DNA of 49,203 nucleotides from Bacteroidales bacterium (GTDB lineage Bacteria; Bacteroidota; Bacteroidia; Bacteroidales; UBA932): positions 1-49,203 of the forward strand of contig JAFRZX010000105.1 of NCBI GenBank assembly GCA_017442315.1, in the 5' to 3' direction. Below the pieces are notes generated by a model. The model ran no database searches, had not been told where the DNA came from, and saw only the letters and a list, made by a program, of their open reading frames with translations. A program made the translations under genes and the position numbers. This document shows, piece after piece, positions 36,362 to 43,763 of this stretch. Position 1 is the first letter of the stretch. Every line of letters starts with the position of its first letter.

Positions 36362-36705
36362 AAGTTTTTCCTCCTTTCTAAAAGCTGCTGTACGATTCCT
36401 GTTGATATAAGGACCATAACCGTAGAAAGTATGATTACTGCAATCCAAGCCAACAGGTCAAGCTTAAGAATTCCCCACAGATCCATGATTCCCATAAATG
36501 CCGGCAAGAAGAATATTGTCATATTGTCTGTAAGAAAGCCGGCTACCGGTCTCACATCATCATCCTTGACCAGACCTAGAAGAAGACTGCATAGAAGAAG
36601 AAGCATACCGATGATGCTCCCTGGTATAAAGTCTGCTGCCAGCGCCGAAATGACATTTCCGGCCACCCAATGAAGCAATATTATAAAGAATCCTTTAAGT
36701 ATCAT
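36358..36705 (-). CDS. LrgA/CidA-like holin-type membrane protein
   Basis: 115 residues, four membrane spans. The family box DFIPGSIIGMLLL (about 25-37) and DNMTIFFLPAFMGIM are recognisable. It overlaps the flippase-like gene start and the LrgB-like start by 4 bp each, so the three genes form one tightly coupled transcript. Confidence 0.9.
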   Translation of the reverse strand: MILKGFFIILLHWVAGNVISALAADFIPGSIIGMLLLLCSLLLGLVKDDDVRPVAGFLTDNMTIFFLPAFMGIMDLWGILKLDLLAWIAVIILSTVMVLISTGIVQQLLERRKNL

Positions 36706-37715
36706 TGTTTCCTGATCATTTCATGTATGTATGACACAGTACCAAATAATATCTGTGTAATCGCCTGAGATGTATGGGAAAGAGTCGCGTATACTACACC
36801 CAATTCGGTTGGGATTTCATATAATGCAGACAAGGCGAGGCTTATTATAAAATGAAATGCACCGATTCCTCCAGGGACAGGCACAGCAAAACCCAAGCCT
36901 CCGACAAGCGATAGAAACAATGCATCAAACATATCAAGCTCTTCAAGAAAAGGTGCTGCCTTTACCGTACATGCCGCCATAACCCAATACATTCCCCATA
37001 TGAGAGCAGTATATGCGAAAAACAGCCATTTCCTATCCATCTTCAGGCAGCTTGACAATCCCTGGAGAATATTTCGGAAAACATCCAAAATCTTACCGCA
37101 GAGTCTGCTGCTGTAACGGAAACGCCATACGGCATAAAATCCGGCTGCCGCTGTCAGGAATGCAAGGGCCACTACCCACCACAAGCTGAAACTTAATCCG
37201 GCTTCAACCGGATGCCATATCTGTTCCATAAAGAAACTTCCGAACCGGTTGAATCCGACGACAACAACCACAGCCAGAAGAACAAGCATGACAAGAAGTT
37301 CCCAGCTGCGTTCCATGACAACAGTACCCAGTACCTTGTCATAAGATGCCTTCTTCTGTCCGGGATGCAGAGGGTCCACGGGAGCTGAATGCCGCGTTAT
37401 CACGCCACAGCGGACAAATTCGCCTATACGGGGGAAAATAAAATTGGAGAGGTTACCAATATTGACACCGTTAAAAGTGGTAACGTATCTTGTCGTTTCA
37501 TCTATAGGCAACAACAGCCGGCGCCAACGAATCGCCCTGAGCCAGAATGCCAATGCCCCGGCAGTCATTGAAAGCAATACAAATCCCCATCTGCAACTTT
37601 CAAGAACATCCATAAAAGTTTTCCACTCAACTTCACGGAACGACACCCACAGGAGGAGAAAAGCCAGACTTGCAGACAATACGTACTTAAATATTTTCCT
37701 TATGTTTACCTTCAT
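36702..37715 (-). CDS. Flippase-like/LPG synthase transmembrane domain protein (UPF0104)
   Basis: With Met13 as the start (37715) it has 337 residues and about eight membrane spans. Marks are the N-terminal basic amphipathic start, AFWLRAIRWRRLLLP, NIGNLSNFIFPRIGEFVR, and PVPGGIGAFHF, typical of the AglD/MprF-like flippase domain. Family members move or modify lipids. No synthase domain is attached. Head gene of the LrgA/LrgB transcript. Confidence 0.88.
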   Translation of the reverse strand: MKVNIRKIFKYVLSASLAFLLLWVSFREVEWKTFMDVLESCRWGFVLLSMTAGALAFWLRAIRWRRLLLPIDETTRYVTTFNGVNIGNLSNFIFPRIGEFVRCGVITRHSAPVDPLHPGQKKASYDKVLGTVVMERSWELLVMLVLLAVVVVVGFNRFGSFFMEQIWHPVEAGLSFSLWWVVALAFLTAAAGFYAVWRFRYSSRLCGKILDVFRNILQGLSSCLKMDRKWLFFAYTALIWGMYWVMAACTVKAAPFLEELDMFDALFLSLVGGLGFAVPVPGGIGAFHFIISLALSALYEIPTELGVVYATLSHTSQAITQILFGTVSYIHEMIRKQ

Positions 37716-37758
37716 GTCAATAGCTACAAGCAAAAGTGCAAATTTATGCAAAATTTGC

Positions 37759-37766
37759 TACCTTTG
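37759..37766 (+). promoter_or_regulatory. -7 element for the PfkB-type kinase transcript
   Basis: TACCTTTG matches TAnnTTTG, 26 bp before the ATG at 37793. No clear -33 TTTG. Confidence 0.5.
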
Positions 37767-37792
37767 TTGATTCAATCTTAAAAAGAACACAT

Positions 37793-38794
37793 ATGGCCTC
37801 TATTTTAGGTATCGGGAATGCCTTGACAGACATCCTGGCAGTGCTGCCGGATGATACATTCCTGAAGACATTCCACCTTCCGAAAGGAAGCATGCAGCAT
37901 GTAGACATGGAGACTGGTGACAAGATATGGCAGACCCTTAAGCCAATGGGGGTCCAGCTTGTAGCAGGCGGGTCAGCTGCAAATACAATCACCGGTACAG
38001 CTATATTCGGAATGGAATCAGGCTTTATCGGCAAGGTTGGTGATGATGACCTGGGACATCTGTTCAAAAGCGATCAGGAACAGTATGGAATCCGTTCTAC
38101 CCTGCTGAAAGGAATACACTCTTCAGGTAAAGCCATGGTATTCATCACTGCGCCCAATGCGGAAAGGACCTTCGCCGTATACCTGGGAGCTGCTCTTGAG
38201 CTCGTACCTGAAGACCTTAAGCCGGAATACTTTGAAGGATACGACTATTTCCACATAGAAGGATATCTTGTTCAGAACCAGGCAACCATACGTCGCGCCG
38301 TCGAACTGGCCAAAGCAGCCGGATGCATAATATCCATAGACATGGCATCATACAATGTTGTCGAATCAAATGACGCATTCCTTCACGACATAGTAGAAAA
38401 ATATGTAGATATCGTATTTGCCAATGAAACGGAGGCGAAGGCATTTACAAAGATGGAACCACGCGAGGCTTTGGATGAAATTGCCAAGCATTGCAGCATT
38501 GCAGTAGTCAAGGTCGGAAAGGACGGTTCGATGGTCAAATGCGGTGACGAGTATCACTACATAGAAGCATGGCCGGCGACACCGGTAGATGCGACTGGAG
38601 CAGGCGACACCTATGCTGCCGGATTCCTTTACGCACATTCACTCGGAATGCCTCTGAGGGTCTGCGGAGAAGTCGGATCGATAATTGCCGCAAAGGTCGT
38701 AGAAGTAGTCGGAACTAAGATTGACATTCCACGATGGAAGATGGCCAAGAAAGAAATAAGAGAGCTCATTGCAGCAAACACCCCTATTGAATAG
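37793..38794 (+). CDS. PfkB-family sugar/adenosine kinase
   Basis: 333 residues from the ATG after the promoter (an earlier in-frame Met lies upstream of the -7 element). PfkB signatures: VAGGSAANTITGTAIFG (about 61-77) and DATGAGDTYAAGFLY (about 264-278) with the catalytic aspartate. The IGNALTDILAVL N-terminus resembles adenosine kinase-type members found in Bacteroidota. Substrate could be adenosine or another nucleoside/sugar. It starts a three-gene run with gaps of 2 and 1 bp. Confidence 0.88.
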   Translation: MASILGIGNALTDILAVLPDDTFLKTFHLPKGSMQHVDMETGDKIWQTLKPMGVQLVAGGSAANTITGTAIFGMESGFIGKVGDDDLGHLFKSDQEQYGIRSTLLKGIHSSGKAMVFITAPNAERTFAVYLGAALELVPEDLKPEYFEGYDYFHIEGYLVQNQATIRRAVELAKAAGCIISIDMASYNVVESNDAFLHDIVEKYVDIVFANETEAKAFTKMEPREALDEIAKHCSIAVVKVGKDGSMVKCGDEYHYIEAWPATPVDATGAGDTYAAGFLYAHSLGMPLRVCGEVGSIIAAKVVEVVGTKIDIPRWKMAKKEIRELIAANTPIE

Positions 38795-38796
38795 AT

Positions 38797-39336
38797 ATGT
38801 TTGAAGCGATAAAAGATATTTTCCGCAGCAGCAGGCTCCGCAAGATGGCAAGCGATATCCCTACGGGATTCATTCCTCTGCCAGAGATATCTACTGCCAA
38901 TGTCGTCATTGATGTGGAAGAGCCAGGGTTCGACCTGCTTAAAGAGGACATTCTTGCATGGGGAAGGTCAACGGGCATAAAGGTCAACATATTCTTTTTT
39001 GACTTCAGGAAACTTGGGAAGGATGAACTTCTGCTGACAAGCATCCAGACAACCATCCTGAAGAGGGAACTGGACTGGATCGGCATGCCTGATATGGACA
39101 AGATATCAACACTGATAGAAGAGCAAAGCGACCTGTTCATATCAATGATAGATGACAGCGATTTCCCGATAGACTTTATCAGCAAATGCACGAAGGCAAG
39201 GTTCAAGATAGGGAGATATCCATATAAAGGAGATGCTTTCGACATGGTTATCACCGGAGGTCAGACAGAAGACCTACGATCTGACTCCCGTCAGATATTT
39301 GCAGCCATAACTGATTTTCTAAACAAAGTGAGATAA
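38797..39336 (+). CDS. DUF6913-like protein of unknown function
   Basis: 179 residues, soluble alpha/beta. Recognisable features are a basic N-terminus with SSRLRKMASDIPTGFIPLP, a VNIFFFDFRKLGKDE segment, and an end ITGGQTEDLRSDSRQIFAAI. A small Bacteroidota family of this shape commonly precedes the DUF368 gene. No catalytic motif is visible. Lies between the PfkB kinase and the transporter, probably co-translated. Confidence 0.75.
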   Translation: MFEAIKDIFRSSRLRKMASDIPTGFIPLPEISTANVVIDVEEPGFDLLKEDILAWGRSTGIKVNIFFFDFRKLGKDELLLTSIQTTILKRELDWIGMPDMDKISTLIEEQSDLFISMIDDSDFPIDFISKCTKARFKIGRYPYKGDAFDMVITGGQTEDLRSDSRQIFAAITDFLNKVR

Positions 39337-39337
39337 C

Positions 39338-40351
39338 ATGAGAAAGATAAAGGATTACATAATGGTCGCTGTAAAAGGAGCATGCATGGGAGCCGCAGAT
39401 GTGATTCCTGGAGTATCAGGAGGAACAATTGCATTCATCACCGGCATATACGACGAGTTCATAAGCTCCATAGCATCAGTCAACTCAGAAGCAGCACGCC
39501 TGCTGTTCACTGGCAGGTTCAAAGAATTCTGGAAACATATAAACGGATCGTTCCTGCTGAGCATAATAGCCGGAATAGGTGTCAGCGTAATATCACTTGC
39601 CGAACTGATGCAGATGCTTTTGAAAGATTTCCCTATTCAGACATGGGGGTTCTTCTTCGGATTGATAGCAGCTTCCAGCATTTTCATATTGAAAGGAATA
39701 TCAGGGTGGAAAGTGCGCGAAGGGCTATTCCTCATTTTCGGCATCATATTGGGTGTCGTCATATGCACCCTGTCCCCTACCCAGACTCCAGACGGACTTT
39801 GGTTCATCTTCATAAGCGGAGCAATAGCGATATGCGCTATGGTACTACCAGGAATATCAGGAAGTTTCATACTGCTCATCTTGGGAAAATACCAATACAT
39901 AATGGAATCAATAACAGGCTGTACAGGCAACATCGCCGCCCTCTGGGGAGGTTCCGGAGCGGATGCAGGCACATTCTGGACATCAGCCTGCATTCTCGTA
40001 GTTTTCCTTGCAGGAGCAGTTGTCGGAATCATATCCTTTTCCAAGTTCCTGCACTGGCTGCTTGCCCGATGGAATAAAGAGACCATGATAATCCTGGCCG
40101 GATTCATAATAGGCTCACTTGTGAAAGTATGGCCATGGAGCAACACCCAAGCCATTGTATACTCACAATTCCCCGAAGCAGCTGCACTTGCCGGATCAGG
40201 AGCACCTCAGGAAATGATCGACGCCACTGTCGCCAGGCTTGCTCCGATGACGGACATGCACATAGCAGGAGCCATCCTGTTCGCTGTTCTTGGGTTCTGC
40301 CTCGTCACAGGAATAGAAGTAGCCGGGAAGCTGATCGGCAAAAAGAAATAG
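39338..40351 (+). CDS. popT: DUF368 membrane protein, PopT-type undecaprenyl-phosphate translocase
   Basis: 337 residues, about eight to nine membrane spans. The family signature GAADVIPGVSGGTIAFITGIYDE (split about 18-40) and its inverted-repeat counterpart MVLPGISGSFILLILGKY are clear. DUF368 proteins (PopT) were shown to recycle undecaprenyl phosphate across the membrane, alongside DedA-type UptA. Its start lies 1 bp after the DUF6913-like stop. Confidence 0.88.
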   Translation: MRKIKDYIMVAVKGACMGAADVIPGVSGGTIAFITGIYDEFISSIASVNSEAARLLFTGRFKEFWKHINGSFLLSIIAGIGVSVISLAELMQMLLKDFPIQTWGFFFGLIAASSIFILKGISGWKVREGLFLIFGIILGVVICTLSPTQTPDGLWFIFISGAIAICAMVLPGISGSFILLILGKYQYIMESITGCTGNIAALWGGSGADAGTFWTSACILVVFLAGAVVGIISFSKFLHWLLARWNKETMIILAGFIIGSLVKVWPWSNTQAIVYSQFPEAAALAGSGAPQEMIDATVARLAPMTDMHIAGAILFAVLGFCLVTGIEVAGKLIGKKK

Positions 40352-40364
40352 AGCAATAACAAAT

Positions 40365-40396
40365 TTTGCATATCACAAAAAAAGTCTCTATATTTG
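40365..40396 (+). promoter_or_regulatory. Full Bacteroidota promoter for tRNA-Arg
   Basis: TTTG (40365-40368), 20 bp, then TATATTTG (40389-40396) match the consensus exactly. The start is expected near 40403, about 50 bases before the tRNA. Confidence 0.75.
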
Positions 40397-40451
40397 CACC
40401 CACTTTCGGAATGAGTCCACTAAAAGCCCCTTCCGAAACGCAATAAGGATC

Positions 40452-40525
40452 GGTTCGGTAGCTCAGTTGGATAGAGCAACAGCCTTCTAAGCTGTGGGTC
40501 TTGGGTTCGAATCCCAACCGAATCA
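40452..40525 (+). tRNA. tRNA-Arg (UCU)
   Basis: 74-nt cloverleaf: acceptor GGTTCGG with CCGAATC (one G-U), D-arm GCTCAGTTGGATAGAGC, anticodon loop CTTCTAA giving UCU in an ACAGC/GCTGT stem, T-arm TTGGGTTCGAATCCCAA. Discriminator A, no encoded CCA. It is the left border of the AT-rich accessory segment. Confidence 0.97.
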
Positions 40526-40536
40526 CGAAAAGAAGC

Positions 40537-40568
40537 AAATCGCGCAACCTTTGGTTGTGCGATTTTTT
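40537..40568 (+). terminator. Rho-independent terminator of tRNA-Arg
   Basis: AAATCGCGCAACC pairs with GGTTGTGCGATTT (one G-U) around TTT, followed by a run of seven T. A textbook terminator 11 bp after the tRNA. Confidence 0.9.
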
Positions 40569-40792
40569 TGTGGTACGGCGGAGCGTCGAAAGTTCGTTTT
40601 CGTAAGCGACGACGGAGCACAAAAAACGGCATTTGCGCCAGCAGAATGCCGATTTGCTTCAGTTTCGATGATGGCCCGCGGAGGAAGGGAAAAAGCCTCG
40701 CAGAGGCTTAATCCCCGAATCACTTTAATCGCCCTCTCAGATGTCTGGGAGGGCGATATTGTTAAGTCTTTCCCCACATTTTCCCCACACAA
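40569..40792 (+). repeat. Hairpin-rich gap with a gapped copy of the tRNA-Arg 3' end
   Basis: No gene is supported here. Three hairpins follow one another: GGCATT/AATGCC near 40627-40650, AAGCCTC/GAGGCTT at 40693-40709, and a 14-bp near-perfect stem at 40728-40757 (ATCGCCCTCTCAGA with its complement, one G-U). At 40710-40723 the sequence AATCCCCGAATCAC matches the tRNA 3' end region at 40510-40526 exactly except for a 3-base gap (AAC). This may be an old attachment-site copy. Confidence 0.5.
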
Positions 40793-41362
40793 TCAAGACT
40801 TCTTCTTGTTTAATAGAATTTCTATTGATTTCAATAACGACTCATACACAGCCTCGACTTCTGCAATTTTAGCATCAAACTCTTGATCAAAAATAGGATT
40901 TGAATTAAATCTACTGACAGTGTTCTTAAGTTCTTCTATCAAAGAATCGAATTTACTTTTATGAGCTACTATATATTCTAAATCTGCACACACATCGCTT
41001 TCATCAACAACAGATGCCTGATAATCATATTTAATCCTCATTTCTTTAAGGGTTTTCCCATAGTCTTCAAGATCTTTTCTCATTGCTTCCCAGGCAGTCG
41101 TATGATTCTCAGCGTCTCTTCCGTTTAAATTGTTATATATAAGTCGGCACAGATGATAATGGCCATAATACAACCTAGCAATTGACTGACGTATTGAATA
41201 TATGTTAGAATCCATCATCAGTAACAACGAAACAGAAAAGATATCTTTAATGTTGGTCAAGAGCTGTGTATACTCCAAAGGGGATAAAGGAGGAATCGGC
41301 GCACAAGATGAGAATCCAAATAGGACAAAACATATAACAAGGATACGAAATAAGTATTTCAT
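40793..41362 (-). CDS. Putative lipoprotein with a HEPN-like helical domain
   Basis: With ATG at 41362 the protein has 189 residues. It starts with a lipoprotein signal peptide (MKYLFRILVICFVLFGFSSC; Cys20). The mature part is all-helical and resembles HEPN proteins of the UPF0332 type: IARLYYGHYHLCRLIY matches the family's (S)RxYYaxFHaA helix, and ENHTTAWEAM and MRIKYDYQAS follow in the usual order. The ribonuclease motif R-x4-6-H is not seen. Ends with an acidic coiled helix and KKKS. An envelope-anchored HEPN fold is unusual. The domain match is by eye, so moderate certainty. Confidence 0.6.
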   Translation of the reverse strand: MKYLFRILVICFVLFGFSSCAPIPPLSPLEYTQLLTNIKDIFSVSLLLMMDSNIYSIRQSIARLYYGHYHLCRLIYNNLNGRDAENHTTAWEAMRKDLEDYGKTLKEMRIKYDYQASVVDESDVCADLEYIVAHKSKFDSLIEELKNTVSRFNSNPIFDQEFDAKIAEVEAVYESLLKSIEILLNKKKS

Positions 41363-41419
41363 AGGCAATAATATTATACTAATTATAGAGTCAACGTCAT
41401 CAAATCTCGAGAGTACGCC

Positions 41420-41749
41420 CTAGCCCCTTTTAACTTTTAATCCAGACTTAAACGCTTCTTTTACCAGCTTCCTTGAGGCCTCTGCCTCATCTGCCATTGC
41501 CTTCTTATGATCACTCGGCGCACCACCAGCATAAATGAAATACTTATCCCTATAGATAACGCAATCAAAAGCATCATCCAAAGTTTTCTCAGTAATTTCT
41601 GAATTTAAACCTCGACAGCCATCAAACACAAACTTAATGGCTTCTTCCAATGCCGGAGCCTTCTCTGTGGCCATAGCCAAATATTTCTGAGCCTCAGCGT
41701 TATCTCGCTCCCTATCTGACGAGTAAAATGTATAAACTTTTTCTTCCAT
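41420..41749 (-). CDS. Hypothetical 109-residue protein
   Basis: Small soluble acidic/basic helical protein. It starts MEEKVYTFYSSDRERDN, has a central DAFDCVIYRDKYFIYAGG beta segment and ends in a basic helix (RKLVKEAFKSGLKVKRG). Family not recognised. Same strand as the HEPN-like lipoprotein, 57 bp upstream of it, so the two may form a pair. Divergent from the DUF4365-like gene. Confidence 0.65.
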   Translation of the reverse strand: MEEKVYTFYSSDRERDNAEAQKYLAMATEKAPALEEAIKFVFDGCRGLNSEITEKTLDDAFDCVIYRDKYFIYAGGAPSDHKKAMADEAEASRKLVKEAFKSGLKVKRG

Positions 41750-41942
41750 AAGTTTCTTAGCGTTTTCATCTTATAATTGGCGATTTCGCCATACTGTGAA
41801 TTCTTTATAATTCATCAACTCATAACAGAGTCACTGGAACTTACAAAGTTAGGTATTCTCAATTGAAAACAACATATTTGATGAATTATAACTAATTTTG
41901 TTATGTCAATATTAGTCTCTAATTATAAATTATATGTAGATT

Positions 41943-43625
41943 ATGTCATTCAAAGCCAAAGTTTCTATAGATGCAAATGGTGTGAAAGAAGAACGTTCTG
42001 TATTATTTATACAGACTCTTTTACTAGGGCGAACTAAAAACTATATTGATAAAGGAACTACTCAATCTAATATTGATGGTTATATTGAGTTACTTGATTC
42101 ATCAAATAGAATCAATGGTAAAATTACCGTTCAGGTAAAAACTGTATCTCAAAGGGATGAAGGGCATAATAAGTTCCCTTGTCCTACATCTTTATTTGCA
42201 TATGCTGAAACGACAACTGATAATGTCTTCCTTTTAGCAGTAGACCATTCTCAAGATAAAGTGTTATATAAACATATTTCACCAAAACTTTTAAACGAGA
42301 ATCGAGATAAAGAACAACAAGAAACCATTACGTTACACTTCACGCAGAACGAGGAGTTACGAAGAGATAACATAGATAATGTATTAGAAGATTGGTTAAG
42401 TATATGCAGTAACCGTGTATATTGTTTAACTAATAGTGAAACTATTTTAGAGGAGAATAGTGAATTGAAGTCATATTTGCAAAACATTCCTAAAATGGCA
42501 ACCGATTTAAGGTCTTGCGATATTACAGAGATTCAAAACTTTACAGATGCGTATAACGGGTTATTAGAATCCGATTTTAGATATATTAAAAGTGTGCAGT
42601 TCCCTAATGTGTGGAAACGAGGCATTGCGATATACGCATACACAGATAATACATTAGAATATTCTCTTTATAATATTAATCTGGGAGAACTTGTTGCACC
42701 GATAGTTCAAATGCCCCAATGCTCAATTTTCGAAATAAAAAACAGGCATGACTATGCTTCATTCTCTTGTACTGAAAATCGGCTAAAAGAAAATCCCAGA
42801 TTATATTCTCTTTCCATCATAAAGAAACATGTAGAAGATTTTATCAAAAATCAGAGGATTATCCCATCTGATGAGACCTTTTTGATAGAATATATTCATG
42901 AGTTTATTGAAGCAAATTGGAGGCACTTGCATTTAAAAAAGTATTCTGAACTGAATGTATGTTCATTGATTCAACACTTTCAATCAAAATACGCTTACAT
43001 TGATAAAATGCCAGTACACTTAGTATCAGGTGGAAAATCTATATACTTAAACACAGTGTATAATGCCATTAAGCTTTTGTCTGAAATTGGCTACACGACC
43101 ATTCAATATCCCTATCCGGCAAAAGGTTCTTATGGAAATACGGGAATGGTATATGATTTTTACTCTCCAACAACAGCATTAGAAAAATCACGAATAGTAA
43201 TTTTAAATACGATACGTGCATATCAAAGTTTTATACAATCAGAGTTTCCTTTGTTAGCTGATAAACTTGATGCTTTTTATGGTGGGAATCTTATTTCTGT
43301 ATTGGTAGACTACTCTGATCCAGAACATAAATTTATATTTCACATTCATTATTTCAGAAGTATCCTGCCATCTAATGAAAAAACTATTATAATTGAAGAT
43401 ATTAGTGAGTCAAGAATAATAAAAGAGAATAATTTATCTTCAGCAACAGATTTCTTAAGAAAAGAATCTGTGATGTTTAATGGCCGTGAGTTCTCTTGTT
43501 TCAGAGGAGGTGGACTGAATGATATGACAATCTTGTTCGGGAGATATAATTGTCTAACTTATTTTTACGAGTTGTTAAAAACTCATTTTGATGATTACTT
43601 TAAAAGTCTAACTCACGAAGATTAA
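41943..43625 (+). CDS. DUF4365-like nuclease-fold protein with a long unknown C-terminus
   Basis: 560 residues. The first 160 resemble DUF4365, a PD-(D/E)XK-related domain found in defence loci: D45 in SNIDGYIEL and Q64-x-K66 in ITVQVKT have the expected D...QxK spacing, and FLLAVDHSQDKVLYKHI follows as in the family. The remaining 400 residues show no domain I know; they end in a mixed alpha/beta region with SCFRGGGLNDMTILFGRYN. AT-rich with rare-type codons for this window. It converges with the Hsp70-like gene across a bidirectional terminator. Likely a DNA- or RNA-acting effector; substrate unknown. Confidence 0.7.
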   Translation: MSFKAKVSIDANGVKEERSVLFIQTLLLGRTKNYIDKGTTQSNIDGYIELLDSSNRINGKITVQVKTVSQRDEGHNKFPCPTSLFAYAETTTDNVFLLAVDHSQDKVLYKHISPKLLNENRDKEQQETITLHFTQNEELRRDNIDNVLEDWLSICSNRVYCLTNSETILEENSELKSYLQNIPKMATDLRSCDITEIQNFTDAYNGLLESDFRYIKSVQFPNVWKRGIAIYAYTDNTLEYSLYNINLGELVAPIVQMPQCSIFEIKNRHDYASFSCTENRLKENPRLYSLSIIKKHVEDFIKNQRIIPSDETFLIEYIHEFIEANWRHLHLKKYSELNVCSLIQHFQSKYAYIDKMPVHLVSGGKSIYLNTVYNAIKLLSEIGYTTIQYPYPAKGSYGNTGMVYDFYSPTTALEKSRIVILNTIRAYQSFIQSEFPLLADKLDAFYGGNLISVLVDYSDPEHKFIFHIHYFRSILPSNEKTIIIEDISESRIIKENNLSSATDFLRKESVMFNGREFSCFRGGGLNDMTILFGRYNCLTYFYELLKTHFDDYFKSLTHED

Positions 43626-43673
43626 TATTGGGAGAGTACCAAAAATAATTAAAACAAAAATCACCAAACTATA

Positions 43674-43715
43674 AAAATAGGTTTCCACAACAAAACCGGT
43701 ATGGAAACCTATTTT
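43674..43715. terminator. Bidirectional terminator, 14-bp perfect stem
   Basis: AAAATAGGTTTCCA (43674-43687) and its exact complement (43702-43715) surround a 14-base loop. The A and T ends let it stop both the DUF4365-like and the Hsp70-like transcripts. Confidence 0.88.
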
Positions 43716-43763
43716 GGCGTTATTTGTCACTTCACTACCAGCAACCACATCATATAAATCCCA

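Noticed and set aside
40494-40886. 130-residue plus-strand frame after tRNA-Arg
   Set aside because: It begins in the tRNA, crosses the terminator and hairpins, and overlaps the lipoprotein gene end. Such frames arise often next to tRNAs.
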